The notes under the pieces: generated by a model | Told to the model about the DNA's origin: nothing | The model's database searches: none | What the model saw: the letters and a program-made list of their open reading frames with translations, nothing else | Shown: positions 1 to 9,740 of the stretch, one piece after another | Layout of the letters: the number at the start of each line of letters is the position of its first letter | How positions within the stretch are numbered: position 1 is the stretch's first letter | DNA from: Nitrospirota bacterium | GTDB taxonomy: Bacteria; Nitrospirota; Leptospirillia; Leptospirillales; Leptospirillaceae | Reading direction: 5' to 3' | Assembly (NCBI GenBank): GCA_023481175.1 | Contig: JAMCWM010000008.1 | Location: forward strand, 78,462-142,461 | DNA length: 64,000 nucleotides | Made by a program: the position numbers and the translations under genes

Positions 1-1
1 C

Positions 2-1324
2 TCCGTACTCCTGACAAACCGGGAGGATGGCCGTTCCGTTCGCCCCTCCCGGATCTTCCCCTATCAGGAACAGGGAATACGCAGGATCATCGTTGCGGAC
101 ATGGGAGCCTCAAGCGCCCATGTTCTCAGGATGCTTCTCTCTTCCGGAATGTCCTGCCTCGTTGTGGACCATCATCTGATCCCGGAGGGATGGCCACGGG
201 CCGCCGTGCCCCTCGTCCACCCCTCCGGCCGGTCGGCCCTGACTTCGGCGGGGTCCGCCTATGCCCTGATCCGGCCCTACCTGGCCCCCGACGAAGAACC
301 CCAGATGGCCTTTCTGGCAGGGTTGTCCGTCCTGGGAGACCGTGCCCCCCTTCTGCGGGAGAACCGGTATTTCATTCGTGTCCTGGTCTCCGAGGAGGCC
401 CTGTCCTCCTTTCCCGGCATCCGGCTTCTCCTCCGAAGGAAGCTTAGGCGCTCCCCGATCGTCAGCGACTATTCCTTCGGGGTCATCCCCTTCCTGAACG
501 CCCCTGGCCGGATGGGCGACCCGAAGCCTGCCTTCGACCTTCTGATGGCCTCTTCGGCGGAATCTTCCGAAAAAACCGTCCTTCTTCTGATGGAGATGAA
601 CCGGAAAAGGCAGGAGATGGAGTGGCTTCTCTACGATGAAATTCGAAGAAGGGGGCCTTCCGGATGGTTCCTTTTCGACAAGGACTGGTTTCCGGGTGTC
701 CTGGGACGGGTGGCGCACAGGATATCCGAAGACTGGAACAGGTCGGTTTTCGTCGGAACGATGACGACATCCCTGACCGTGCGGGGGTCGATCCGGTGCC
801 GTAACAACGATCGGCTCCCGGAGATCCTGAAGGCCCTTGAAGGCCTTCCGATCCATGGGGGAGGACACCCGATGGCCGGTGGACTCGAATTTCCGCTGAG
901 CCTGCTCCCCGAGGTTTCTGTGAGGCTCAATCGTGTGCTGAATCAGGCAACCTTCGCGGAAGGCATGGAGAAGGAGTCCGATCCTTCAGAGGGGCCCCTG
1001 AAAATCGATGCTTTTTTGCCGGCGTACTTTCGAAATCCTGTTTTCTGGGAAGGGTACAGCAAGCTTTTTCCCTTTGGCGAGGGGTTTTCCTCGCCCCTTT
1101 TCGGAGTCCGCCGGGCGAGAATAGAACGTCTTGAGGATGGGTTCGGACGCATGCAGGTCTGCACCTACCGATGGAGACATGGAAGCGGTCGCGCCTTTTT
1201 CCGGGACGTGGGAGATCCTCCCCGTCCCGGTCAGGAATGCGATATGGTTGTCACTCCCGAAATTCGGGGCAAGGGGGATTATCTTGAGCGCCTCTTCGTT
1301 GTTGTCCAACACCGACCAACCTGA
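2..1324 (+). CDS. recJ: Single-stranded-DNA exonuclease RecJ, 5'-truncated by window edge
   Basis: The frame is open from base 2, so the gene starts upstream of the window. The visible 440 residues carry the DHH signature (VVDHH), the RecJ-type NAPGRMGD segment, an MNRKRQ segment matching the family's NRERQ motif, and the DHHA1 glycine motif GGHPMAGG, followed by a C-terminal OB-like region. RecJ degrades single-stranded DNA 5' to 3' in recombination and mismatch repair, in the cytoplasm. The upstream DHH-domain aspartates are outside the window. The stop lies about 40 bases inside the following rel gene, so the two are probably co-transcribed and coupled. The family call is firm; the missing N-terminus cannot be assessed. 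Confidence 0.9.
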   Translation, partial: SVLLTNREDGRSVRPSRIFPYQEQGIRRIIVADMGASSAHVLRMLLSSGMSCLVVDHHLIPEGWPRAAVPLVHPSGRSALTSAGSAYALIRPYLAPDEEPQMAFLAGLSVLGDRAPLLRENRYFIRVLVSEEALSSFPGIRLLLRRKLRRSPIVSDYSFGVIPFLNAPGRMGDPKPAFDLLMASSAESSEKTVLLLMEMNRKRQEMEWLLYDEIRRRGPSGWFLFDKDWFPGVLGRVAHRISEDWNRSVFVGTMTTSLTVRGSIRCRNNDRLPEILKALEGLPIHGGGHPMAGGLEFPLSLLPEVSVRLNRVLNQATFAEGMEKESDPSEGPLKIDAFLPAYFRNPVFWEGYSKLFPFGEGFSSPLFGVRRARIERLEDGFGRMQVCTYRWRHGSGRAFFRDVGDPPRPGQECDMVVTPEIRGKGDYLERLFVVVQHRPT

Positions 1325-3551
1325 GGGGAGCTCCGAACCTTCGGAGCACCTCCATGCCCTTCCGGCCGGAGAGGTGACGATCGAAAAACTGCTCGAGACC
1401 GTCTCCCGGTACAACCCGAGTCCCGAAGGCCTCGATCTCATCCGCAAGGCCTATCTCATGGCTCTCAAATCCCATGAGGGGCAAAGGCGCCAATCGGGGG
1501 ATTCCTACATTCACCATCCCTTGAGCGTCGCGTTGATCCTGGCCGAGATGCGTGTGGACACCTATTGTCTCGTCACGGCCCTTCTCCATGACACGCTCGA
1601 GGACACATCCCTGTCGCCGGATCAGATCGAATCCGCCTTCGGAAAAAAGGTGCTGCACCTGATCGACGGGGTCACAAAAATAGGAAAATTTCATTTCAAG
1701 AAATCCCGGGCCGAAAAGCAGGCGGAAAACTTCCGTAAGATGCTGCTTTCGATGTCGGAGGATATCCGCGTCCTCCTGGTCAAACTGGCCGACCGTCTTC
1801 ACAACATGCGGACGATACAGTGGCTCGATTCCGCCAAGCAGAAAAATATCGCCCAGGAAACCCTCGACATCTACGCCCCTCTGGCCAACCGTCTGGGGAT
1901 CGGATGGATCAAGCTCGAGCTGGAGGACCTCTCCTTTTCGGTCCTCGATCCGGAAACGTATGCCGATCTTCGGACGAGGGTGGCTCGCAAGCGGAAGGAG
2001 CGCACCAACTACATCGACCAGATCATCCGGGCTGTGTCGGGGGTGCTGGCGGAAAACGGCATTCCCGCCCGCGTGGAAGGGCGCTACAAGCATATCTACA
2101 GCATTTACCGGAAGATGACCTCCCAGGAAATTCCCTTCGACGAGATCTATGATCTGATGGGGATCCGGGTGATCACCGATACCAAGCTTCACTGCTACGG
2201 CGTCCTGGGGCTCCTGCATGGAATCTACAAGCCCATGTCGGGGCGGATCAAGGACTTTATCGCCGTTCCGAAGTCCAATATGTACCAGTCCCTTCATACG
2301 ACGGTCATCGCACCGGAGGGAGTCCTGGTGGAGTTTCAGATCCGGACGGAGGAGATGCATCGGGTGGCCGAGGAGGGGGTCGCCGCCCACTGGAACTACA
2401 AGGAGAATGCGGACGGGGCTCCCGCCCTTTCCGACCTCAAGGTCGTGACATGGCTCAGGCAGCTCGTGGAGTGGCAGAAGGAACTCTCCGACAACCAGGA
2501 GTTCATGAACTCTGTCAAGCTGAATCTCTTTCCCGACGAGGTCTATGTCTTCACTCCGGCCGGGGATGTCCGGGAGATGATCAAGGGAGCGACGGCCATC
2601 GATTTTGCCTACGGCATTCATACCGAGGTCGGGAACCACACCGTGGGGGCCCGGATCAATGGGAGATGGGTTCCGATCAAGACCGTTCTCGAAAGCGGGG
2701 ACGTCGTCGAAATCATCACGAACCCCTCCCAGACGCCCAGCAAGGACTGGCTTCGCTTTGTGGCGACTCCCAAGGCTCGCGCCAGGATCAGGCACTGGAT
2801 CAAGGAAGAGGAAATGCGCCAGAGCGCGGACATCGGCCTCCGTTCCCTCGAGGCCGAGGCCCAGAAGCTTCACCGGCGCTGGTCGGAATTTCTCAAACCC
2901 CCCTATCTCGAGACCTTCCTTTCCTTCTCCGACCTGCCGGATCCGACTCCGGAGGATGTCTATTCCCGGATCGGGTTTGGACGACTCTCCGCATCGACGG
3001 TTCTCCGGAAGCTTCTTCCGGGCCAGGGGGGGGATCTTCTTCCCCTGGCGCCCCCCGTACCCCTAAAGGAACAGGTGCCCATCGTCGTCCGCGGAGGAGG
3101 GAAGGATCTTCTCATCGGCCTTGCGGGATGCTGCAGCCCCGTTCCCGGAGAGGAGATCGTGGGGTATGTCACCCGGGGTCGGGGAATCATCGTCCACACC
3201 GCCGACTGTCCCAACCTTGTCCACCTGTCGCTTGAGCAGGACCGGCTTGTGCCGGCCATTTGGGACTCCTCGAAGGATGCGATCTTCGATGTCCATCTCC
3301 GGATCTCGATGGAAGACAAGCCGGGAATGCTGGCCGCCGTCTCCTCGGTCATTTCCGAGCGCGGAGCCAACATTACCCATGCCGAGGTGAAGCAGGCCAA
3401 ACACCGGATGGGGGTTCTCGATTTTGCCGTGACCGTGGGAAATCTCGCCCATCTTCAGGAAATCATGACCCGCGTCCAGCACGTCAAGGGTGTTGTCCGG
3501 GTCCAGCGGATCAAGACAGCTTCGGATCCCGTCAACACGCACCCCAACTAA
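1284..3551 (+). CDS. rel: Bifunctional (p)ppGpp synthetase/hydrolase (RelA/SpoT family)
   Basis: About 755 residues. Order: HD hydrolase domain (H78 in IHHPLS, HD 102-103 in LLHDTLEDT), RelA/SpoT synthetase domain (GRYKHIYSIYRKM, IYDLMGIRVIT), TGS domain (DEVYVFTPAGDV, IDFAYGIHTEVG) and a C-terminal ACT domain (MEDKPGMLAAVSS). The HD residues are intact, so it should both make and degrade (p)ppGpp, the stringent-response alarmone. I chose the TTG at 1284 because AAGGGGG sits six bases upstream and the length then fits the family. The first ATG of the frame (1131) would overlap recJ by almost 200 bases, and GTG 1374 is a shorter alternative. It overlaps recJ by 41 bases. Confidence 0.93.
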   Translation: MSASSLLSNTDQPEGSSEPSEHLHALPAGEVTIEKLLETVSRYNPSPEGLDLIRKAYLMALKSHEGQRRQSGDSYIHHPLSVALILAEMRVDTYCLVTALLHDTLEDTSLSPDQIESAFGKKVLHLIDGVTKIGKFHFKKSRAEKQAENFRKMLLSMSEDIRVLLVKLADRLHNMRTIQWLDSAKQKNIAQETLDIYAPLANRLGIGWIKLELEDLSFSVLDPETYADLRTRVARKRKERTNYIDQIIRAVSGVLAENGIPARVEGRYKHIYSIYRKMTSQEIPFDEIYDLMGIRVITDTKLHCYGVLGLLHGIYKPMSGRIKDFIAVPKSNMYQSLHTTVIAPEGVLVEFQIRTEEMHRVAEEGVAAHWNYKENADGAPALSDLKVVTWLRQLVEWQKELSDNQEFMNSVKLNLFPDEVYVFTPAGDVREMIKGATAIDFAYGIHTEVGNHTVGARINGRWVPIKTVLESGDVVEIITNPSQTPSKDWLRFVATPKARARIRHWIKEEEMRQSADIGLRSLEAEAQKLHRRWSEFLKPPYLETFLSFSDLPDPTPEDVYSRIGFGRLSASTVLRKLLPGQGGDLLPLAPPVPLKEQVPIVVRGGGKDLLIGLAGCCSPVPGEEIVGYVTRGRGIIVHTADCPNLVHLSLEQDRLVPAIWDSSKDAIFDVHLRISMEDKPGMLAAVSSVISERGANITHAEVKQAKHRMGVLDFAVTVGNLAHLQEIMTRVQHVKGVVRVQRIKTASDPVNTHPN

Positions 3552-3569
3552 CAGGAAATCGGAGGATCC

Positions 3570-4478
3570 ATGGAGTCATCCGGGCGGGACCGCCTTCTTG
3601 CCGAACATATCCGGGCACGGCCACACCTGAAGGACATTTTTCAGTTCTACGAAAAAATCGAGGAGATATGGAACACATCACGTCCGGACGACCTGCTGGC
3701 TCTGGTCGATCTTCGGGATGCCTCTCTCCGGGACAGGCTCTCCCGCGGGATTCCCCTGATCGACCGGCCATCCTTTGCCCGGATCTCCCTGCCCCAGACC
3801 GGACAGCAGTTCCGGAAGCTCATGACCGTCATGAAGCAGGGCGGGGGAGAGCGGGAGCAGTATGCCTCCCGGATTTCGGCCTACATGCGAAACAGCCGCA
3901 AGGAGGAGGGGGAGGTGATTGCGGACCTTCTGGCGCGCGAGGACGGCCATTTCGATGCCGTCTCCGAGACGATGGATGTGCCGCGCCCACTTCTCGTCTA
4001 TCTTCTGAAAATGTCCCTTCGCATCTCCTTCGAGCGTCTTCATGAAACCCTGATCGCTTTTTTGCGGAGCCTGGAATGGGGATACACTCATTGTCCGGTC
4101 TGCGGCGCGCCCCCGGTGATCGGCCAGGCGGTTTCGAACGACAGGAGGCGCTATTACTGTTTCTTCTGCTCCTTTCACTGGGAATCCCCTCTGATGGCCG
4201 GATGCCCGTCCTGCGGGGAGACCGATCCCGAACTGTTCAATCTCCTCTACAAGCATCCGAACGAACACCAGGGGATCCTGGCTTGCGAAGCCTGCCGGAC
4301 CTATCTCAAGATGGTGGACCAGAGAGCCGGTCCGGACCTCCTCAATCCCGACATCCAGGAGGTCCTTGGCCTTCATCTTGACATGGCGGCCGGAGAGCTG
4401 GGTCTCAGGCCCCTGGGGCAGCCCATGGCCCAGGCCGAGATCATCCGGCGGCCTGGCATCGACGACTATCGTCCGTAA
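3570..4478 (+). CDS. fdhE: FdhE-like formate dehydrogenase accessory protein
   Basis: 302 residues with a GGAGG ribosome site eight bases before the ATG. The C-terminal half has four cysteine pairs typical of FdhE rubredoxin-like knuckles: CPVC, CFFC, CPSC and CEAC, the last in CEACRTYLKMVDQ, closely matching the family segment around CDDCGTYLK. FdhE helps sulfuration or maturation of molybdenum formate dehydrogenases in the cytoplasm. No formate dehydrogenase subunit lies in this window, so its partner must be encoded elsewhere. It sits 18 bases after rel and just before a small membrane protein. The family call is good; the exact partner enzyme is unknown. Confidence 0.8.
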   Translation: MESSGRDRLLAEHIRARPHLKDIFQFYEKIEEIWNTSRPDDLLALVDLRDASLRDRLSRGIPLIDRPSFARISLPQTGQQFRKLMTVMKQGGGEREQYASRISAYMRNSRKEEGEVIADLLAREDGHFDAVSETMDVPRPLLVYLLKMSLRISFERLHETLIAFLRSLEWGYTHCPVCGAPPVIGQAVSNDRRRYYCFFCSFHWESPLMAGCPSCGETDPELFNLLYKHPNEHQGILACEACRTYLKMVDQRAGPDLLNPDIQEVLGLHLDMAAGELGLRPLGQPMAQAEIIRRPGIDDYRP

Positions 4479-4521
4479 GTCAGGACGCTATTTTTTCAAA
4501 GCCATCCGGGAAAGGACCCAC

Positions 4522-4755
4522 ATGGACGATACGCCAAGCATTCCCAACATGATCGTCAACTACTCGATCATCATCGCCGGTCTCGTGATGACTGTTTTCA
4601 TCATTTCGGCCAGCTTTTACTTCGTTGTTCGACGCGAGAGAATCCTCAACAAGAGGTTTCCCGTGGAGGAGAAGAAGGTGGATCCTTGGGGATATCCCCT
4701 TGAAGACAAAGGAAACGAAAAGAAAAATACAACGCCGGACGACAAAAAAGCTTGA
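4522..4755 (+). CDS. Small single-span membrane protein, unknown function
   Basis: 77 residues. AAAGGA lies six bases before the ATG. One clear transmembrane helix (about residues 8-30, rich in I/V/A/F) is followed by a basic RRER segment and a charged, lysine-rich cytoplasmic tail, suggesting N-out/C-in topology. The size and layout resemble small accessory subunits such as CcoQ-type proteins, but no motif proves this. It follows the fdhE-like gene closely, so it may belong to the same transcript. Its stop codon overlaps the -35 element of the hrcA promoter. I do not recognise a family. Confidence 0.6.
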   Translation: MDDTPSIPNMIVNYSIIIAGLVMTVFIISASFYFVVRRERILNKRFPVEEKKVDPWGYPLEDKGNEKKNTTPDDKKA

Positions 4756-4780
4756 CATGTTTTTCGCTTCCTGATATATT
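4752..4780 (+). promoter_or_regulatory. Sigma-70 promoter of the hrcA-grpE-dnaK operon
   Basis: TTGACA (4752-4757), a 17-base spacer, then TATATT (4775-4780): a near-consensus vegetative promoter. It starts inside the stop codon of the preceding gene and abuts the CIRCE element, so HrcA bound there would cover the transcription start. Confidence 0.85.
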
Positions 4781-4781
4781 T

Positions 4782-4808
4782 TTAGCACTCAGTGATTGCG
4801 AGTGCTAA
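4782..4808 (+). promoter_or_regulatory. CIRCE operator (HrcA binding site)
   Basis: TTAGCACTC (4782-4790), nine bases, GAGTGCTAA (4800-4808): a perfect match to the CIRCE inverted repeat, directly downstream of the -10 box and 12 bases before the hrcA start. HrcA, assisted by GroEL in known systems, represses from this element and releases on heat shock. The operon is therefore autoregulated. Confidence 0.97.
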
Positions 4809-4820
4809 AATGGAGGAAGC

Positions 4821-5879
4821 GTGTCTGACAGTTCAGGGAGAAGGGATGTTCTGGATCAGAAAAAATGGCTGGTTCTCTCTGCCACCGTTTCGGGATATAT
4901 CCGTTCAGCCCTTCCGGTCGGTTCGCAATCCGTAAACCGGTCATTCGGGTTGCCTTATTCCCCCGCGACCATTCGGAACATCATGAGTGCCCTGGAGGCG
5001 ATGGGATATCTCACCCATCCCCACACGTCATCCGGCCGCGTCCCGACGGAAAAGGGGTTCCGGTATTTTGTCGACCATTCGGATTTCGACAAGAAGGAAT
5101 TCGAAGACTGGTCCGATCTGGCCCGGGGAATCGAACCGCTCCTTTCCGAATCCTCGCTGACCGATTTCAGCGAGGTTTTGTCGAAGGTGGTCGCCCAGGT
5201 GGGACGCACCTCCGGCTACGCGGTGTTCCTGATGGAGACCGGAACCCTGGGCGATGTCCGCGTCGTGGGGGTCGAGGCCGTCCCGCTTTCCGGACGCCAG
5301 GCGCTCCTGGTCGTCATCCTGGAGACGGGCCACCTCCTGAAACGGACCTTCGTCTACCCGGAGGGGATCGGGTGGCTCGAATTCCGCAAGATCGTCGGCA
5401 AGCTGAACAGGGTCGGGCGATTCCGAACACTTTCGGAGATCCGGGATGCCCTTCTGTCCGAGATGGACGGAATCTCGAGGGCCTGGGAGGCTATTGTCAG
5501 GGAATTCGAACGCCTGGGAGGCGTTCCCGACGTCAAGCTCTTCGGGGCTTCCCGATTTGCCAAGGATCCGGAATTCTCAAAGGCCGGAGATCTCGAGTCC
5601 GTCTTTCACGCCTTCGAGGAACAGGTGGCCCTGTTCGGGTTTCTTCGCAAACTGGTCGAGGCTCGGGGAATCTCGGTTTCGATCGGCTCGGAAAACGAGC
5701 TTCCGGGGCTAGGTGTGTGCACCCTGGTCTCCCTTCCCCTCATCCGTTCGGGGGCCTGGTACGGGACCATCGGTGTCGTTGGCCCCGTCCGGATGGACTA
5801 TGGGCAGGTGATCCCCCTGATGTCCCGTCTTTCGGGGCGTCTCAACCACTGGTTGACGGGGCTTGACGGCGAGGGGTAG
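4821..5879 (+). CDS. hrcA: Heat-inducible transcription repressor HrcA
   Basis: 352 residues starting at GTG, with GGAGG just upstream. The N-terminal winged helix (SQSVNRSFGLPYSPATIRN, then LTHPHTSSGRVPTEKGFR) binds CIRCE. The central and C-terminal part is GAF-like, and the C-terminus has the family segment GTIGVVGPVRMDYGQVIPL. First gene of hrcA-grpE-dnaK-dnaJ and directly preceded by its own operator. The length is normal for the family. Confidence 0.97.
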   Translation: MSDSSGRRDVLDQKKWLVLSATVSGYIRSALPVGSQSVNRSFGLPYSPATIRNIMSALEAMGYLTHPHTSSGRVPTEKGFRYFVDHSDFDKKEFEDWSDLARGIEPLLSESSLTDFSEVLSKVVAQVGRTSGYAVFLMETGTLGDVRVVGVEAVPLSGRQALLVVILETGHLLKRTFVYPEGIGWLEFRKIVGKLNRVGRFRTLSEIRDALLSEMDGISRAWEAIVREFERLGGVPDVKLFGASRFAKDPEFSKAGDLESVFHAFEEQVALFGFLRKLVEARGISVSIGSENELPGLGVCTLVSLPLIRSGAWYGTIGVVGPVRMDYGQVIPLMSRLSGRLNHWLTGLDGEG

Positions 5880-5947
5880 ACCATGGGTGGAGGAATGAGT
5901 GGGGACATGTCAGGGAAAGATCAGGACCGATAGGGAAAGGATGAGGG

Positions 5948-6520
5948 ATGTCTGAAGAATTTGAATCCGTGGACGATCTTTCGGCAGAGGAAAGGCCGGA
6001 AGGGACCGGGTCACGGTCCGAGGCCGAGGTTCTCCCGGAGGAACCCTCGCAGGAGACCCGGGAGGCCGAGGCATGGAAAGAAAAGTATATCCGTCTTCTG
6101 GCGGACTTCGACAATCACAGGAAACGGACGGTTCGCGACCTTGAGGAGGCCAGAAAATTCGCCAACGAAGCCCTTCTGAAGGCCTTTCTGCCTGTTCTGG
6201 ACAATCTTGAACGCGCCCTCCAGCACGGGGAGACGGGGGGCCTTGGCGCGATTCCCGAATGCAAGTCCCTTGTCGAAGGGGTCCGTTTGACCCACAAGCA
6301 GTTTCTCGAACTGCTCGAGAAAAATCATGTGACCCGGGTTCCGTCCTCGGGGGTCTCCTTCGATCCCGAGATCCACGAGGCCGTCGGGTATACTGAAAGC
6401 GAATCCCTCCCGGAAGGCATGGTCGTCGATGTCTACCAGCAGGGATACCGGATTCACAACAGACTCGTCCGTCCCTCCATGGTGACGGTCTCGAAGGGAA
6501 AGTCCCCCGAAAGGGCGTAA
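5948..6520 (+). CDS. grpE: Nucleotide exchange factor GrpE
   Basis: 190 residues. An acidic, low-complexity N-terminus (about 1-40) leads into a long helical/coiled-coil region (about 40-110) and the C-terminal beta domain with the GrpE signature: [13 protein letters not shown] ... [19 protein letters not shown]. It dimerises and speeds ADP release from DnaK. It lies between hrcA and dnaK, the standard order, 68 bases after hrcA, behind an AAAGGA ribosome site. Confidence 0.96.
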   Translation: MSEEFESVDDLSAEERPEGTGSRSEAEVLPEEPSQETREAEAWKEKYIRLLADFDNHRKRTVRDLEEARKFANEALLKAFLPVLDNLERALQHGETGGLGAIPECKSLVEGVRLTHKQFLELLEKNHVTRVPSSGVSFDPEIHEAVGYTESESLPEGMVVDVYQQGYRIHNRLVRPSMVTVSKGKSPERA

Positions 6521-6593
6521 ACGGCTGATCAGGCGGCAGGAGGAAGGATTCTGCCGGAGAACGTATCACTCCATATGTGAAAGGAATTCATCT

Positions 6594-8513
6594 ATGAGCA
6601 AGATTATCGGGATCGATCTGGGAACGACGAACTCCGTGGTGTGCATCATGGAAGGGGGAGAACCGGTGGTGATCCCCAACCAGGAAGGGTCGCGGATCAC
6701 CCCTTCGGTGGTTGCCTTTACCGACAAGGGAGAAATCCTCGTGGGGCAGGTGGCGAAGCGCCAGGCGATCACCAATCCGGAGAACACCATCTACTCCGTG
6801 AAACGTCTGATCGGCCGGAAGTTCAATTCCGACGAGGTGGTCCACGCCATGAAACGGCTTCCCTACAAGGTTGTCTCCGGGCCGAACGGTGACGCCTATG
6901 TCGAGATCCGGGGCAAACAGTACTCTCCGGCCGAGATTTCCGCGAAGATCCTCATGAAGCTCAAACAGGCCGCCGAAGACTATCTCGGAGAAAAGGTCAC
7001 CGATGCCGTCATCACCGTTCCGGCCTACTTCAATGACGCCCAGCGGCAGGACACCAAAAATGCCGGCGCCATTGCGGGTCTGAACGTCCTCCGGATCATC
7101 AACGAGCCGACGGCCGCCTCTCTGGCCTATGGCCTTGACAGCAAGAAGGAGGAGAAGATTGCCGTCTACGATCTCGGTGGCGGGACCTTCGACATCTCGA
7201 TCCTCGAGATCGGAGAGGGGGTCTTCGAGGTCAAGTCGACCAACGGGGATACCTACCTCGGGGGAGACGACTTCGACACGGCCCTCATCGACTTCATCGT
7301 GGCCTCCTACCTCCAGGAATCCGGGATCGACCTGAAGAAGGACAAGATGGCCCTCCAGCGCCTGAAGGAGGCCGCGGAAAAGGCCAAGATCGAACTCTCG
7401 ACCGTCATGGAGACGGAGGTGAACCTTCCCTTCATCACGGCTGATGCCTCCGGACCCAAGCACCTTGTCATGAAGATCACCCGTTCGAAGCTCGAACAGC
7501 TCACCGACGGACTGGTGAGCCATTCCCTCGATCCGGTCAAGAAGGCCCTTTCCGACGCTGGCCTTTCCGCCTCCAATATCGACGAGGTGGTTCTGGTCGG
7601 AGGCCAGACCCGTATGCCCAAGGTTCAGGAGACGGTCCGGAAATTCTTCGGAAAGGAGCCTCACAAGGGGGTGAATCCCGACGAGGTGGTGGCCATCGGG
7701 GCTGCCATCCAGGGCGCGGTCCTGAAGGGAGACGTCAAGGATGTTCTTCTCCTCGACGTGACGCCCCTTTCCCTGGGGCTCGAGACCCTGGGAGGCGTCT
7801 TTACCAAACTGATCGACCGGAATACCACCATTCCCGCCAAGCGGAGCCAGGTTTTCACCACGGCCGCCGACAACCAGAATTCGGTGACGATCAAGGTCTT
7901 CCAGGGGGAGCGGGAAATGGCCGCGGACAACAAGCTCCTTGGCGAATTCGACCTCGCGGGGATTCCGTCGGCTCCCCGGGGCGTTCCCCAGATCGAGGTG
8001 ACCTTCGACATCGACTCCAACGGGATCGTCCATGTGAGCGCCAAGGACAAGGGAACCGGCAAGGAGCAGTCGATCCGGATCACGGCGCAGGGCGGGCTTT
8101 CCAAGGAAGAGGTGGATCGCCTGATCCGCGAGGCGGAGGCCCATGCCGCCGAGGACCACAAGCGCCGGGAGAAGATCGAGACCCGGAACGGTCTCGAAAA
8201 TATGATCTACGCCATGGAGAAATCCCTGGGAGAGGTTTCGGAGAAGATCTCCGACGTGGAGCGGGGGCAGTTCCGGGAAGCCATCGAGGCGGCCCGGGGA
8301 AAGCTCGCCTCCGAAAGCATCGAAGAACTCAAGGAAGCCCTCTCGACTCTCGAGAAGGAATCCCACAAGCTTGCCGATATCGTCTACAAGAACACCCAGG
8401 CGTCCGGAGCGGCCGGAACCCCCGGCGGGGAGACTCCCGGGGCGGGCCAGGGGCCCTCAGGCGAAAATGTGGTCGATGCCGAATACGAGGACGTGAAAAA
8501 GAATCCGTCCTGA
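6594..8513 (+). CDS. dnaK: Molecular chaperone DnaK (Hsp70)
   Basis: 639 residues, normal length. The N-terminal ATPase domain has [12 protein letters not shown] (about 6-17) and [12 protein letters not shown]. The substrate-binding domain begins near residue 390 ([17 protein letters not shown]), and the C-terminal lid ends in the acidic tail [10 protein letters not shown]. It folds client proteins with DnaJ and GrpE. AAAGGA lies eight bases before the ATG. A 30-base perfect palindrome follows the stop and separates it from dnaJ. Confidence 0.98.
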   Translation: MSKIIGIDLGTTNSVVCIMEGGEPVVIPNQEGSRITPSVVAFTDKGEILVGQVAKRQAITNPENTIYSVKRLIGRKFNSDEVVHAMKRLPYKVVSGPNGDAYVEIRGKQYSPAEISAKILMKLKQAAEDYLGEKVTDAVITVPAYFNDAQRQDTKNAGAIAGLNVLRIINEPTAASLAYGLDSKKEEKIAVYDLGGGTFDISILEIGEGVFEVKSTNGDTYLGGDDFDTALIDFIVASYLQESGIDLKKDKMALQRLKEAAEKAKIELSTVMETEVNLPFITADASGPKHLVMKITRSKLEQLTDGLVSHSLDPVKKALSDAGLSASNIDEVVLVGGQTRMPKVQETVRKFFGKEPHKGVNPDEVVAIGAAIQGAVLKGDVKDVLLLDVTPLSLGLETLGGVFTKLIDRNTTIPAKRSQVFTTAADNQNSVTIKVFQGEREMAADNKLLGEFDLAGIPSAPRGVPQIEVTFDIDSNGIVHVSAKDKGTGKEQSIRITAQGGLSKEEVDRLIREAEAHAAEDHKRREKIETRNGLENMIYAMEKSLGEVSEKISDVERGQFREAIEAARGKLASESIEELKEALSTLEKESHKLADIVYKNTQASGAAGTPGGETPGAGQGPSGENVVDAEYEDVKKNPS

Positions 8514-8528
8514 GACAGTTCTTTCGGG

Positions 8529-8558
8529 CGGAAGAAGAGAGCTCTCTTCTTCCGCCTT
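8529..8558 (+). terminator. 30-base perfect palindrome between dnaK and dnaJ
   Basis: Arms GGCGGAAGAAGAGAG (8529-8543) and its exact complement (8544-8558) form a loop-less 15-bp inverted repeat, followed by TTTCGTGTT. It could act as a leaky terminator or mRNA 3'-end stabiliser that makes dnaK more abundant than dnaJ. The T-run is short, so full termination is unlikely. Confidence 0.6.
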
Positions 8559-8597
8559 TCGTGTTAACCGGTTTTGCAAGAGGGGAAGGACGTTCCG

Positions 8598-9710
8598 TTG
8601 GCATCGAAGGATTTTTACAGTGTTCTGGGCGTTCCCCGGAACGCCTCGGCGGATGAGATCAAAAAAGCCTACCGAAAACTCGCCATGCAGTATCATCCGG
8701 ACCGGAACCCCGGAGACAGGGCGGCCGAGGCCCAGTTCAAGCTGATCAACGAGGCTTACGAAGTCCTGGGGGATCCCCAGAAGCGCCAGCTCTACGATTC
8801 GGGGGGCGGTTCGGGATTCTTCGAGGGATTCGACGGGGGCTTCGCCCGGGGCGGGGCCAACTTCGGGGATGTCTTCTCCGAGGTGCTGAACGAGTTCTTT
8901 GGAGGGGGCTCTTCCGGTGGGCGCCAGCAGGGCGAGCACATCCTCCGCCAGGTCGAACTCTCCTTCGAGGAGGCGGCTCTCGGCAAGGAAATCTCCATCA
9001 AGCTCGCCCGCTGGGAGACCTGCTCCCCCTGTTCCGGAAATGGCTCGAAGAACGGGAAGTCCGTGACGGTCTGCTCCTCCTGCCGGGGAACGGGCTTCGT
9101 CCGGATCCAGCAGGGATTCTTTCATGTCCAGAAAACCTGCGGCACCTGCGGCGGCGAGGGGCGGGTGATCACCGAGATCTGCCCGAACTGTTCGGGAAAG
9201 GGACGCATCTCCGTCGACCGGACCATCACACGCTCCATTCCGGCGGGAGTCCAGACCGGCATGCGGGTCCGGATCTCCGGAGAGGGCCATGCCGGGGTGG
9301 GCGGCGGGCCTCCGGGAGATCTTTATCTTGATGTGGTCGTTCGGCCCCATAGCGTCTTCGCCCGGGAGGGCGACGACCTGGTCATCGACAAGAACCTGAC
9401 CCTGACCCAGGCCATCTTCGGGACGACCCTCGAAATTCCGACGCTCGGGGCGCCCTATGCGATGAAGGTCGACCCCGGGACGCAGCCGGGAACCGTCCGG
9501 CGGGTCCGGGGCAAGGGGATCGCCAATCCCCAGAGCCGGAGCCTGGGGGATCTCGTGATCCGGTTCAATGTGGAAATTCCGACACGGCTCAGCCGGGAGC
9601 AGCGGGAAGCCCTCGAACGCTATGCCGAGGTCTCGGGGGAAGCCCCCGCCGGACAGGCCGGGGGGGGGGACGGCGGCCTCTTTTCCAAGGTCAAGTCGAT
9701 CTTTGAGTGA
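8598..9710 (+). CDS. dnaJ: Chaperone protein DnaJ (Hsp40)
   Basis: 370 residues. J domain with the HPD triad ([10 protein letters not shown]), Gly/Phe-rich linker ([13 protein letters not shown]), four CxxCxGxG zinc repeats ([32 protein letters not shown]) and the C-terminal substrate domain: a complete type I DnaJ. It stimulates DnaK ATPase and delivers clients. I chose the TTG at 8598 because AGGGGAAGGA ends seven bases upstream and the protein then starts with the usual short lead before the J domain. An in-frame TTG at 8574 is less likely. Confidence 0.96.
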   Translation: MASKDFYSVLGVPRNASADEIKKAYRKLAMQYHPDRNPGDRAAEAQFKLINEAYEVLGDPQKRQLYDSGGGSGFFEGFDGGFARGGANFGDVFSEVLNEFFGGGSSGGRQQGEHILRQVELSFEEAALGKEISIKLARWETCSPCSGNGSKNGKSVTVCSSCRGTGFVRIQQGFFHVQKTCGTCGGEGRVITEICPNCSGKGRISVDRTITRSIPAGVQTGMRVRISGEGHAGVGGGPPGDLYLDVVVRPHSVFAREGDDLVIDKNLTLTQAIFGTTLEIPTLGAPYAMKVDPGTQPGTVRRVRGKGIANPQSRSLGDLVIRFNVEIPTRLSREQREALERYAEVSGEAPAGQAGGGDGGLFSKVKSIFE

Positions 9711-9740
9711 TCGGATCGGCCGCGAACTCCGGGGGAGCCG

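Noticed and set aside
1251..2873. 540-codon open frame antisense to rel
   Set aside because: High GC content leaves long antisense frames open; the plus-strand frame has complete Rel domains and the antisense one has none. The same holds opposite dnaK (6588-8366), the c-di-GMP gene (21408-23795) and hldD/M48 (59598-61712).
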